Shown piece by piece: positions 1 through 7,655 of a stretch of 10,748 nt of DNA. Location of the stretch: NCBI GenBank assembly GCA_045114665.1, contig JBGUKW010000001.1, forward strand, positions 1 through 10,748. The letters are read 5' to 3'. A program made the position numbers and the translations under genes. Source of the stretch: CADAWZ01 sp045114665 (GTDB lineage: Bacteria > Vulcanimicrobiota > CADAWZ01). The stretch's first letter is position 1, and each line of letters begins with the position of its first letter. Under the pieces are notes generated by a model that was given only the letters and a program-made list of their open reading frames with translations, was not told the origin of the DNA and ran no database searches.

Positions 1-27
1 AAAATAAAGGCATTGAACCTTTATTTT
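1..27. terminator. AT-rich perfect inverted repeat, possible weak terminator
   Basis: Ten bases at 1-10 (aaaataaagg) are exactly complementary to 18-27 (cctttatttt), leaving a 7-base loop. Only two G-C pairs support the stem, so it is thermodynamically modest. The right arm ends in a T-rich run on the plus strand, which would suit a terminator for a plus-strand gene lying left of the window. The left arm gives the same on the minus strand. The role is inferred; the repeat itself is directly visible. Confidence 0.45.
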
Positions 28-78
28 AAATGCACCTTATATCCCCATAAATAAATTTAGGGGCATTACGGTGCATTT
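28..78. repeat. Interrupted inverted repeat (two-part stem)
   Basis: Nine bases at 28-36 (aaatgcacc) pair exactly with 70-78 (ggtgcattt). Inside this, cccc (43-46) pairs with gggg (60-63), leaving internal loops of about six bases on each side and an AT-rich apical loop. It lies between a short AT hairpin and the strong terminator at 81-121. Its outer arm shares the ggtgc/gcacc words with that terminator, so the two could form alternative pairings in RNA. Function unknown. Confidence 0.45.
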
Positions 79-80
79 CG

Positions 81-121
81 GTAAAAACCTCGGTGCTTAT
101 GTTCAGCACCGAGGTTTTTAC
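81..121 (-). terminator. Strong rho-independent terminator of the histidine kinase operon
   Basis: Positions 81-97 pair perfectly with 105-121, giving a 17-bp stem whose core is acctcggtgc, with a 7-base loop (98-104). On the minus strand the stem runs straight into uuuuu. It lies 14 bases beyond the stop codon of the minus-strand histidine kinase gene (135-137). Because the A and T runs are both inside the stem, it is symmetrical and could also stop plus-strand transcription entering from the left. Confidence 0.88.
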
Positions 122-134
122 TTTTCCAAAAGAT

Positions 135-1580
135 TTATTTTGCTTTTAATGGAAGTTTGACTACGAAAGTACAGCCTTGACCTTCTGGACTTTCTGCATA
201 TATTTTTCCGTCATGTGCATTTACAATTTCTTTTACAATAGAAAGACCAAGACCAACACCTTCTATTTTTTGCGATCTGCTTCCACTTCTAAAGAATTTT
301 TCAAAAATCAAATCCAAATCGGCTTGTGGAATACCTGGTCCATTATCACTTACTTTTACAATAAGTTCTTTCTCTGCTAATTCAACATTTACTTTTACTT
401 CAGGCTTTTCTTTATGTCCCTGTGAATATTTTATTGCATTGTCAATTAAGTTTATAAAAACCTCATGTATTTTGTCTGGGTCTATTGGAACAAGTGGCAT
501 TTTATCAGGACATGAGCAGGAAATAGTGCAGTTAAATTTATCTGCTTTTGTCTGCATATTGAAAACAACATCTTCAATTATTTCTTTCACATCAAAAGGT
601 GCAATTTTCATAACTGTTTTCTTTGTTTTCAATCTACTCAATTCGAGCAATTCATTTACAAGCCTTGTAAGTCTATCTGCTTCCTTATTTATTGTTTCAA
701 GAAAATGCTTTTGATCTTCTCTTATTTCAGGATCGCCTTCCATTGTCAGTGCAAATCCTTTTATAATTGTAAGAGGTGTTTTCAATTCATGGGAGATATT
801 TGCAAGGAATAAATTTCTTGTCTCTTCTAATTTATTTAAATCCTCTGCCATTTTGTTTATAGTTCTGCTAAGATCTCCCAATTCATCCATAGCATCATAA
901 TTTACTCTGCTTTCAAATTTTCCTTGTGAAATTTCTGAGGCAATATCTCTTATTTTCATGACAGGTTTCATTATATTCCTTACAAATATAAATGCAAGTC
1001 CCAAAGCAGCTATCAATGAAAGAATAAAAGTTATAAGAAAGTAATCTTTAAATATGTCAAATAGAGCATTAAAATCATCTGTTGTCATCCCTATTTTTAC
1101 TGCACCAATAATTTTGGTTTCAAAAAAAATAGGACAAGCATAATAAATAAAATTCGAACCATCCTTTTTTATCTTCCAACACAAAGGGCGTCCAGTTTTT
1201 AAAACAGATAATATTTTTTCATCTCCCTTGGAATTAATTGAAAAAATTCCCATCTGTTCATCAAGTGAACGAGAATCCGCTATAATTAGATTAGATCTAT
1301 CATAAACAATGAGTTCATAGTCCATTTTTTCCCAATTTTGTCTGAGAAAAAATTTTGATGTACCGATAAGCTGTCCATCATTTTCCATATTTGCTGTTAC
1401 AAATTTGACAAAATAATCAGAAGCTGTTTCAAGATATGATTCCCTTGTTGACATAAAATGTCCCATTGTAAATAAATAGAAAAGAAAACCCAAAAGAGAT
1501 ATATTAAAAAGGACAAGAATAAAATAACTCAAAAAGAGTTTCCATCTCATATTTCGAAAAAAATTAAATATTTTATTCAT
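135..1580 (-). CDS. Membrane sensor histidine kinase, HAMP-type (PhoR/ResE-like)
   Basis: This 481-residue inner-membrane kinase should autophosphorylate on a conserved histidine and pass the phosphate to the response regulator encoded just upstream. Two membrane helices (about residues 14-38 and 178-201) bracket an external domain of about 140 residues. Its ending (FIYYACPIFFETKIIGAVKIG) resembles a Cache/PAS-like sensor. A HAMP linker follows (about 200-252). The catalytic parts are intact: H box SHELKTPL with His264, N box NLIDNAIKYS with Asn381, G1 DNGPGI (412-417), F box FEKFFR, and G2 GVGLGLS (441-447). The ATG follows the response regulator's TAG stop with no gap, so translation is probably coupled. 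It is the last gene of the operon, ending at the terminator at 81-121. The signal sensed cannot be told from sequence. Class assignment is secure; the PhoR/ResE likeness rests on architecture only. Confidence 0.95.
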   Translation of the reverse strand: MNKIFNFFRNMRWKLFLSYFILVLFNISLLGFLFYLFTMGHFMSTRESYLETASDYFVKFVTANMENDGQLIGTSKFFLRQNWEKMDYELIVYDRSNLIIADSRSLDEQMGIFSINSKGDEKILSVLKTGRPLCWKIKKDGSNFIYYACPIFFETKIIGAVKIGMTTDDFNALFDIFKDYFLITFILSLIAALGLAFIFVRNIMKPVMKIRDIASEISQGKFESRVNYDAMDELGDLSRTINKMAEDLNKLEETRNLFLANISHELKTPLTIIKGFALTMEGDPEIREDQKHFLETINKEADRLTRLVNELLELSRLKTKKTVMKIAPFDVKEIIEDVVFNMQTKADKFNCTISCSCPDKMPLVPIDPDKIHEVFINLIDNAIKYSQGHKEKPEVKVNVELAEKELIVKVSDNGPGIPQADLDLIFEKFFRSGSRSQKIEGVGLGLSIVKEIVNAHDGKIYAESPEGQGCTFVVKLPLKAK

Positions 1581-2288
1581 CTATTTTTTTCCAAATATTT
1601 CAGGGTTTGATTTATAACCTACTCCCCAAATAGTAAGAATCATTGAAGGGGCTTCTGGCTTATCTTCTATTTTATCTCTGAGACGCCTTACATGAACATC
1701 AATACTTCTCTCTTCAATGAATTCATGCCCCCATATTGCCTTTCTAACTTCTTCTCTTGAGAAACTCTTTCCAGGATTACTTGAAAACAACATCAAAAGA
1801 TCATATTCTCTCGGTGTCAATTCAATCAATTTATCATCTTTCCAAACTTTTCTGCCAAGAGAATCTATCTTCATATTTCCAAACACAAGAGATTCTTCTT
1901 TATCATCAGTTTTTACTTTTTTAGAAACCCTTCTGAGTATGGCTTGAATTCTTGCAATAAGTTCCCAAGGATTAAAAGGCTTTACCATATAGTCATCTGC
2001 CCCTGATTCAAGACCAACTATCTTATCATAGTCATCACCTTTTGCTGTAAGTATTATTATTGGAACCTCAGAAAACAACCTTGCTTTTTTGCAAACATCA
2101 AATCCACTCATATCTGGCAACATCAAATCAAGTACCATCAAATCTGGCTTTTCTGATTCGAGAACCAAAAGTCCATCTGTTCCTGTATAAGCCTTCAATA
2201 CATCAAAATTAGAACGCTTTAAATTTATCTCTATGAACTCTACAATAGATCTTTCATCATCAACGACTAAAATTTTTGGTTTATTCAT
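1581..2288 (-). CDS. OmpR/PhoB-family response regulator (receiver plus winged helix)
   Basis: A 235-residue cytoplasmic transcription factor, the expected partner of the histidine kinase encoded directly downstream. The receiver domain (about 3-118) keeps all key residues: acidic pair Asp10-Asp11, phosphoacceptor Asp54 (LDLMLPD), Thr81 and Lys103 (VKPF). A charged linker (about 121-131) leads to a winged-helix DNA-binding domain (about 134-228) with the family signatures LTPREYDLL, SIDVHVRRLRDKIE and the final WGVGYK. The length is normal for the family. The start is supported by GAGG at 2296-2299, seven bases before the ATG, and lies 15 bases after the diguanylate cyclase stop. Phosphorylation should promote dimerisation and promoter binding; target promoters are not known. 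The operon's own divergent region (5037-5323) is a natural candidate, by inference only. Confidence 0.96.
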   Translation of the reverse strand: MNKPKILVVDDERSIVEFIEINLKRSNFDVLKAYTGTDGLLVLESEKPDLMVLDLMLPDMSGFDVCKKARLFSEVPIIILTAKGDDYDKIVGLESGADDYMVKPFNPWELIARIQAILRRVSKKVKTDDKEESLVFGNMKIDSLGRKVWKDDKLIELTPREYDLLMLFSSNPGKSFSREEVRKAIWGHEFIEERSIDVHVRRLRDKIEDKPEAPSMILTIWGVGYKSNPEIFGKK

Positions 2289-2303
2289 AAAAAAACCTCA
2301 TTC

Positions 2304-5036
2304 TTAATTATTTTGTTGTGTAAGAGGAGAAGCCTCTGGGTTAAAAATCTGAGTTTTAATAGATTTTCTATTAATATTTATTTCAGAAGGAGCATCTGGC
2401 ACATGAAATCTCATGTCAGTATTTCTCTGCCCTCTGAAAGAATTTTCTTTATTTATCAAAGGCGATAAATTTGTTGATTTTGCATTTAAAGAACTGAAAT
2501 AACTCTTTTTCATCTCTTCCAATTGTTGAGGTGTCAGTGCTTTAGTCTTATTTTTTGCACTCATTTTAGAAGTCTTTCTATCATCTGCTCCAGCCAACAA
2601 ACTACCTGCATCAGTCATAGAAGGTGCAGCTGTTACCCTATCTCTTCCATGTTTCTTAGATTCATAAAGTGCTTTATCTGCTGCTACTATGAATTCATCT
2701 TTCTGTGAAGCATCTTGTGGGAAGTTTGCAATACCTAAACTTGCAGTAATAGGAACTCTATATGTAGCAAATCTTCTATTAAATGCGTCTCTTATTCTTT
2801 CTGCAACTCTTATGGCATTTACTTTATCTGATTCTTTAAGTATAACTGCAAATTCATCTCCACCATATCGAGCAACAATATCAGTGTCTCTACAATAAGT
2901 CTTTAAAAGTTCTGCAATTTCTTTAAGTAACTTATCACCTTCTGGATGTCCAAGTGTATCATTATATGTTTTAAAGTGGTCTGCATCTATCATTATCAAA
3001 GAGAATGATTTATGTGTTCTATCATATTCTTTACATGCTTCAGCAAGACGCTCTTGGAAATATCTATGAGTATATAAACCAGTCAATCCATCTGTTATAG
3101 CAAGTGCTACCATCTGTTCATATAATTCACAATTTTTTATCGCCATTGCAGTTTGATATGCAACTGTTGACAATAAATTTAGATTATTTTCATCATAAAA
3201 ACTACTTTTGCCACTACCTGCGTAAAAAATTCCATAAACTTCATTTTCCAATACCATTGGAATAATTATAGAAGATGGCTCATTTTCCAAAAGATTTGGA
3301 TATTCTGATTTAAAATTATCTCCTAAAATAACAGGTTGCATATTTTTGATAACAGATCCCAAAATTCCGTCATCATATTTATATGTCAAATCTGCAAGAT
3401 AATCTGCATAAGGTGAAATTACTCTTCTTGTCTCAACAATTTTTTCATCTTCACCATTTTCTTTATTCGCTTTTTCATTCTTTACAATAGAGAATATTAT
3501 AAAAGTTTGGAATTCAAGTATATTGTTTATCTTTGAACAGACAAAATTGAGTACATCATCTATTTTTAGACTACTGCCCAAAAATTTACCAAGTTCATTT
3601 AAATCAGAAAGTTGTTTTACAGATTTTTGAAGTTCTATAGTTAAATCATTTTTAGATTCAAAAGATTCTTCTTTCTGCTCATATAATTGAGCTGATTCAA
3701 TAGATACAGAAACTGAAAGTGACAATGTTTCCAACATGCCCAAATGACTGTCATCATAACAAGCATTTCTTGGATCACCGATATAAAGCATACCTATTAC
3801 TTTATCCCTCATTATAAGTGGAATACATATAATAGAACGCTCATTTTCAATCACAGGTGTTACACCTTCTGGCAATTCCTCATTTATGACAATACCTCTT
3901 TTAACCTGCAAGGCTTGTGATACTACAGTAGAATTAAATTCTTCTGGTTGCATATTTTCCAGTGTATTTTTATATGGAGAATCTGCTTTATAACATTTAA
4001 GACCTCCATTTTTTGTCAAAAGAAATACAGCACAAGTCTGATATTTAATAAATTTTCGTATCATTGAAATAGTCGTATTTATAGCCCCTTCAACAGTAGT
4101 TGAAGATTCCAATGATTTTCCCATTTCATGTATTACAGAGATCTCGTCTATCTTTTTCCTCAAATCTCCACTCAATTTTTGATTAATTTTTTCAAAATTA
4201 TCTCTTTCTGCCTGAACAGTTGTCAATTCTTGTGCAATACTTTCACTGTCAAGAGTTGAAACTTCTTCCAATATGTAAGATATTGTTATATAAAATGATA
4301 TCAACAATATTAAAACCCATATAAATCCCCATACAGAAAAAGATAAAGAAAAATATCCCAAAAGAGATATAGAAAAAGAAGCAAAATAAAATACTCTGAT
4401 TTTCTTTCTAATAACATTCCAGGCTTTCATGTGTTCGTCTGGTAAAAAACAAGCTGTTGAAGTAGTAAAAACAGCATCCATCAAAAAATATACAATAGCC
4501 GAAAAAACAATACCCAAAGCAAAACGAATATCCATAATACCTGTTTGCTTCATATTAGAGGAATATTCCATTAGTTTTGCCATAAAGTTTGGTTCTTTTG
4601 TACCAACATTAACAATAAATGATGGATTTACCAAATCAACACCAAATATTATAAATGAAAAAGTGTAAATAGCAAACACTGTATTTAAAAGAGATGATAC
4701 AAAATCGGCAGCTTTATATAAAGCTGGTTGATTATTTCTTCCAAATGTTCTTGCTGTAATTCCAATAGTTGCTATGATACAAGCTCCTGCCCAACCACCA
4801 GTTTCTGGGATCATTGCAGAGAAAATATATAGAGGAAAAGCAATACTTATATATCCATAATAAGGTACTTCACAAGTAAACATCTCCAATATTATGGCAA
4901 GAAAAATTCCTCCCAAAAAAAACGGCATTGACATTGAAGATGATATACAAGAAATAACATAAAAAGACCCAGCGAGGTTTATTAACAAAAAAATAGTTGT
5001 TACCAACGCAATTGATTTAGCACGTGAAGGACTCAT
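2304..5036 (-). CDS. Membrane-bound diguanylate cyclase with tandem GAF domains
   Basis: A 910-residue protein predicted to make cyclic di-GMP from two GTP. The N-terminal 260 residues are strongly hydrophobic, with about seven or eight membrane segments (for example 8-30, 40-58, 113-133, 172-192, 214-257), and form an integral membrane sensor I cannot assign to a named MASE family. A coiled coil (about 260-300) precedes GAF 1 (about 305-450) and GAF 2 (about 485-640). The GGDEF domain (about 641-802) starts with TDGLTGLYTHRYF and keeps the metal-binding Asp in MIDADHF (Asp684). Its active-site loop is RYGGDEF (725-729), and it has an inhibitory I-site RDTD (716-719) five residues before the loop. 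It therefore looks active and product-inhibited. A 108-residue polar tail (803-910) follows, unusual for the class. It is the first gene of the operon, with only a distant AAGG (5053-5056) as ribosome-binding site, so initiation may be weak. Confidence 0.94.
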   Translation of the reverse strand: MSPSRAKSIALVTTIFLLINLAGSFYVISCISSSMSMPFFLGGIFLAIILEMFTCEVPYYGYISIAFPLYIFSAMIPETGGWAGACIIATIGITARTFGRNNQPALYKAADFVSSLLNTVFAIYTFSFIIFGVDLVNPSFIVNVGTKEPNFMAKLMEYSSNMKQTGIMDIRFALGIVFSAIVYFLMDAVFTTSTACFLPDEHMKAWNVIRKKIRVFYFASFSISLLGYFSLSFSVWGFIWVLILLISFYITISYILEEVSTLDSESIAQELTTVQAERDNFEKINQKLSGDLRKKIDEISVIHEMGKSLESSTTVEGAINTTISMIRKFIKYQTCAVFLLTKNGGLKCYKADSPYKNTLENMQPEEFNSTVVSQALQVKRGIVINEELPEGVTPVIENERSIICIPLIMRDKVIGMLYIGDPRNACYDDSHLGMLETLSLSVSVSIESAQLYEQKEESFESKNDLTIELQKSVKQLSDLNELGKFLGSSLKIDDVLNFVCSKINNILEFQTFIIFSIVKNEKANKENGEDEKIVETRRVISPYADYLADLTYKYDDGILGSVIKNMQPVILGDNFKSEYPNLLENEPSSIIIPMVLENEVYGIFYAGSGKSSFYDENNLNLLSTVAYQTAMAIKNCELYEQMVALAITDGLTGLYTHRYFQERLAEACKEYDRTHKSFSLIMIDADHFKTYNDTLGHPEGDKLLKEIAELLKTYCRDTDIVARYGGDEFAVILKESDKVNAIRVAERIRDAFNRRFATYRVPITASLGIANFPQDASQKDEFIVAADKALYESKKHGRDRVTAAPSMTDAGSLLAGADDRKTSKMSAKNKTKALTPQQLEEMKKSYFSSLNAKSTNLSPLINKENSFRGQRNTDMRFHVPDAPSEININRKSIKTQIFNPEASPLTQQNN

Positions 5037-5323
5037 AAATTTAATCTACTAACCTTTTTATATTTGATATTATATATATACATATTCTAATTATGTGATT
5101 TAACAGCCTTTTTTTTTAAACATTTTTTAAGAAAATTTTTATATAATATTATTTCAAATTTCCGCAAATAATTTTTTTGACTTGTGGTATGTTTTCTTAA
5201 ATGAATGAATATAAAATCAAAATTTGAAATTTGCTGTAACTTAAAAAAAATATTTGTACAGGAAATATATTTTTAACTCTTGAATATATAAAATTATAAA
5301 AGATTTTTTACAGAGGTGTTCAA
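5037..5323. promoter_or_regulatory. Divergent intergenic region between the cyclase operon and the plus-strand gene
   Basis: Very AT-rich region that must hold the promoters of both flanking units. Toward the cyclase, a TATAAT on the minus strand (plus 5069-5074) is a -10 candidate, but no convincing -35 sits 16-18 bases away. Toward the plus-strand gene, candidates are tttaac (5272-5277) with 17-base spacing to tataaa (5295-5300), and an extended -10-like TGGTATGTT at 5185-5193. In DNA this AT-rich such matches are cheap, so none is firm. An 11-base inverted repeat, attтcaaattt-like at 5151-5161 and aaatttgaaat at 5220-5230, brackets the middle and could be a pair of operator half-sites. Confidence 0.4.
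5151..5230. repeat. Spaced 11-bp inverted repeat in the divergent promoter region
   Basis: The 11 bases at 5151-5161 (atttcaaattt) are exactly complementary to 5220-5230 (aaatttgaaat), 58 bases apart. Each arm also contains a short near-palindrome of its own (aaattt), so each could bind a dimeric regulator. The spacing is too long for a stable RNA hairpin and suits paired DNA sites better. Given the base composition, chance occurrence is possible. Confidence 0.3.
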
Positions 5324-5998
5324 ATGGATTCCATTTATCTTGAATACAAGTCAAAAAAAGGCGATATAGTTACTTATGGTAGCATGATAGAAAATCAGCA
5401 ATCTATTATAGAAAAAGGTCAAACAAAAAGTAATACAACAAAAATACAATTTGTTATGTCCCAAGAAACAACAGATGTTGATTCTTCTGGTATTTCCACA
5501 GTAGATGTTACTATAAAATCTGGAGTTGTTATAAGTGGCGGACAATCTGTTCCACTTCCAAATACAGGACAAAAAATAACAATGAAAATGAAAAAAAATG
5601 GTGAAATAATATATACAAGTGTTCCTGTAGATTTTTCACAACCATCTTTTCCTGAAGGTGCAAAAAAGAAAAAAGATATATGGACATCTATTAGTAAAAT
5701 AAATATAAAAGGTAAATCAGAACCATTAGAACTGAATTACAGATATATACTTTGGGATATATCAAAATATAAAGGCATGGATTCTGCAGAAATAAAAGTA
5801 AGTTGTCCAGAGACATCTTCTGAAATTCAAGAAGGAGTAAATCAAAAAATATCTGCAACAGGTTCAACATATTTTGACTATGTAAGAGGAAGATTAATCA
5901 AGTCAGAAGTTGAGACAAATACAACTGTTGAAGTTCCAAATAGCGATTTAGTAGTAAAGACAAGAGTCAGCGTAAAACTTGAATTAATCAAAAATTAG
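5324..5998 (+). CDS. Uncharacterised beta-rich protein, DUF6263-like, no signal peptide
   Basis: A 224-residue protein of unknown function on the opposite strand from its neighbours. The pattern is one I associate with DUF6263-type proteins, usually lipoproteins: an opening LEYKSKKGDIVTYGS, then VMSQETTDVDSSGISTVDVTI, a central NGEIIYTS, a WTSI segment, and near the C-terminus TGSTYFDYVRGRLIKSEVETN. Alternating hydrophobic and polar residues suggest all-beta structure. Such proteins normally begin with a signal peptide, but this one starts with MDSIYLEYKSKKGD and has none. An in-frame stop at 5297-5299 with no start codon after it rules out an upstream extension. The start is well supported by GAGGTG (5313-5318), five bases before the ATG. 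The gene stands alone and ends at the terminator at 6008-6040. That it is a gene is firm; the family is tentative and the location is inferred to be cytoplasmic. Confidence 0.85.
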   Translation: MDSIYLEYKSKKGDIVTYGSMIENQQSIIEKGQTKSNTTKIQFVMSQETTDVDSSGISTVDVTIKSGVVISGGQSVPLPNTGQKITMKMKKNGEIIYTSVPVDFSQPSFPEGAKKKKDIWTSISKINIKGKSEPLELNYRYILWDISKYKGMDSAEIKVSCPETSSEIQEGVNQKISATGSTYFDYVRGRLIKSEVETNTTVEVPNSDLVVKTRVSVKLELIKN

Positions 5999-6007
5999 CA
6001 AATATAT

Positions 6008-6040
6008 AAAAAACACCTCCAAATTTTGGAGGTGTTTTTT
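6008..6040. terminator. Bidirectional rho-independent terminator between convergent genes
   Basis: Bases 6008-6022 pair exactly with 6026-6040, giving a 15-bp stem with core cacctcc/ggaggtg and a 3-base loop, flanked by six A on the left and six T on the right. It lies 10 bases after the plus-strand stop codon (5996-5998) and 25 bases beyond the end of the minus-strand GAF gene (6066), so it can serve both converging transcripts. Confidence 0.93.
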
Positions 6041-6065
6041 ATTACTGAAATTCTAAAGAAAAATA

Positions 6066-7601
6066 TTATTCAAGACCTCTTGAATATCCATCATACCAAA
6101 CAAAAACATCATCAACCATATCCATGTATTTTTTGTTGACTTTTTCATATTGTTTCATGTTGCTTATTGCTGTAGCTGCAGCATTTGACAATGCCTTGAA
6201 AAATTCATTTTCACTTTCAGAAATATGATTGTCATGCCTTTCAGATATAAAACAAAGAATCAATCCAATTACATGGTCTTTCAAAATGATAGGAATTCTT
6301 ATTGCTGACTTAATTCCCAACTGCTTTAATTCGCTTACAGAAATGTCATTTATTGTTATATTTTTATCATATAATTCATGTTCAGAATCGTCATCATATT
6401 TTTGCTGAACAGCTTGTAATGATTCTTCTGAAACATTTCCATAAAATGATTTTAAAGTAAAGCGAGAAAATGATGGTTGCCATATAAACAATGCACTTCC
6501 TACAGAAGCTGTTGCTTCATATAGACCAGATACAATCTGTTTAAATACTTCATCTTTACTGAGACTTTTATTCATTGCATTTGTAACGAGTGAAAGTCTG
6601 TGAAGTCTTTCTATTTGATGTGCATTTTGTATTGCTATAGATGTCTGATTTGCCAAAACCTTTAGATAGTTTATTTCATCTTCAGAGAAATTATATACTG
6701 CAGTCGAATAAACTCTCAAAACTCCAAATGCTCTTTCAGAAGAAGCTAATGGAAGACCTAAAAGGGAGACTACTTTTTCCTTTTCTGCCATATCTTGGCG
6801 TTTAAATCTATCATCTTTTCCTACATCTGGAATATAGAGGGATTTGCCCTTCATTATTTCTTGGTCTATAGGCATATATGTGAGGTTGTGAAGTCCTGTA
6901 CTTAAAAATACCTCACTAAGTCCATAAGAAGCCATCAATTCCATTTGACCAGTTCTATTTTCATATATTCTGATCGAAGCACCTTTTAAATTAAGTCCTT
7001 CTGCAGCATATTCTACAGCTGTATCCAATATTTCTTCAAGATTCAATGAAGAATTTACCTTTTGTGAGAATTCGACAAGAGTTTTCATTCTCTTCATCGA
7101 TCTGAATGTTTCAACTGCTATTGCTGCTTGGGAAGCATAGCGAGAAAATAACTCTACCTGCTCTGGTGTGAAAGAATTTAATGTTCTTGAATACCCTCTC
7201 AAAATACCCATGCAATATGTAGAAGTTTTCATTGGTGCTGTGATAATAGATGTAATTTTTTCTTTTTCTACAAAATCAAAATACTGAACACTCTTTCTAT
7301 CATCTTCATTACTCAAATCTAAAACAACAGTTTCGCCCTCGATGAAAACCCTTCTTCCAACTTCACTTTCACTGAGGAGTATATCACCTTTATGGATATA
7401 ATTATCACTCAAACCACAATAAGAAGCTATTTCGAGTTTTTTACATGTCCTGTCTGACATTCTTATCATTGAGGCATCTATGAAATCGAGTTCTTCGACA
7501 ATTTTTTTTGCAATGTTTTCCATAACACATTTATAGGAATCTATTGAATTTATTCCTAAACAAATTTCACAAAGTCCAAAATTATTTTTTTCGTTTGCCA
7601 T
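6066..7601 (-). CDS. Stand-alone triple-GAF sensor protein without output domain
   Basis: A 511-residue soluble protein built from three consecutive GAF domains, about residues 20-165, 174-332 and 345-487, each preceded by a short helical linker and followed by a helix rich in Ala (such as SQAAIAVET, NQTSIAIQNA and NAAATAISN). GAF domains bind small ligands such as cyclic nucleotides or haem, or mediate dimerisation. No kinase, GGDEF, EAL, HD-GYP, HTH or phosphatase domain is present, and the last 25 residues carry only a short polar tail, so it must act on a partner. The N-terminus has Cys11, Cys14 and Cys25 close together; metal binding is possible but unproven. GGAGTG (7607-7612) supports the start. 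It lies 54 bases downstream of the DUF6941-like gene on the same strand, probably in one operon. The nearby GAF-GGDEF cyclase operon hints at related signalling. The domain calls are firm; the role is unknown. Confidence 0.9.
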   Translation of the reverse strand: MANEKNNFGLCEICLGINSIDSYKCVMENIAKKIVEELDFIDASMIRMSDRTCKKLEIASYCGLSDNYIHKGDILLSESEVGRRVFIEGETVVLDLSNEDDRKSVQYFDFVEKEKITSIITAPMKTSTYCMGILRGYSRTLNSFTPEQVELFSRYASQAAIAVETFRSMKRMKTLVEFSQKVNSSLNLEEILDTAVEYAAEGLNLKGASIRIYENRTGQMELMASYGLSEVFLSTGLHNLTYMPIDQEIMKGKSLYIPDVGKDDRFKRQDMAEKEKVVSLLGLPLASSERAFGVLRVYSTAVYNFSEDEINYLKVLANQTSIAIQNAHQIERLHRLSLVTNAMNKSLSKDEVFKQIVSGLYEATASVGSALFIWQPSFSRFTLKSFYGNVSEESLQAVQQKYDDDSEHELYDKNITINDISVSELKQLGIKSAIRIPIILKDHVIGLILCFISERHDNHISESENEFFKALSNAAATAISNMKQYEKVNKKYMDMVDDVFVWYDGYSRGLE

Positions 7602-7655
7602 TGTTACACTCCAATTTCAGTATTTTTGATTTTTAGGTCTGTGAAAAAAATATTA

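Noticed and set aside
439..714. Plus-strand open frame of 91 codons inside the histidine kinase gene
   Set aside because: Lies wholly opposite the conserved kinase core, has no ribosome-binding site and a composition typical of an antisense shadow.
2304..5036. Degenerate (inactive) GGDEF interpretation
   Set aside because: The GGDEF loop, metal-binding Asp and I-site RxxD are all canonical, so there is no sign of lost activity.
5177..5205. TTGACT at 5177-5182 as the -35 of the plus-strand gene
   Set aside because: No acceptable -10 lies 16-18 bases downstream; the TATGTT at 5188-5193 is too close to be used with it.
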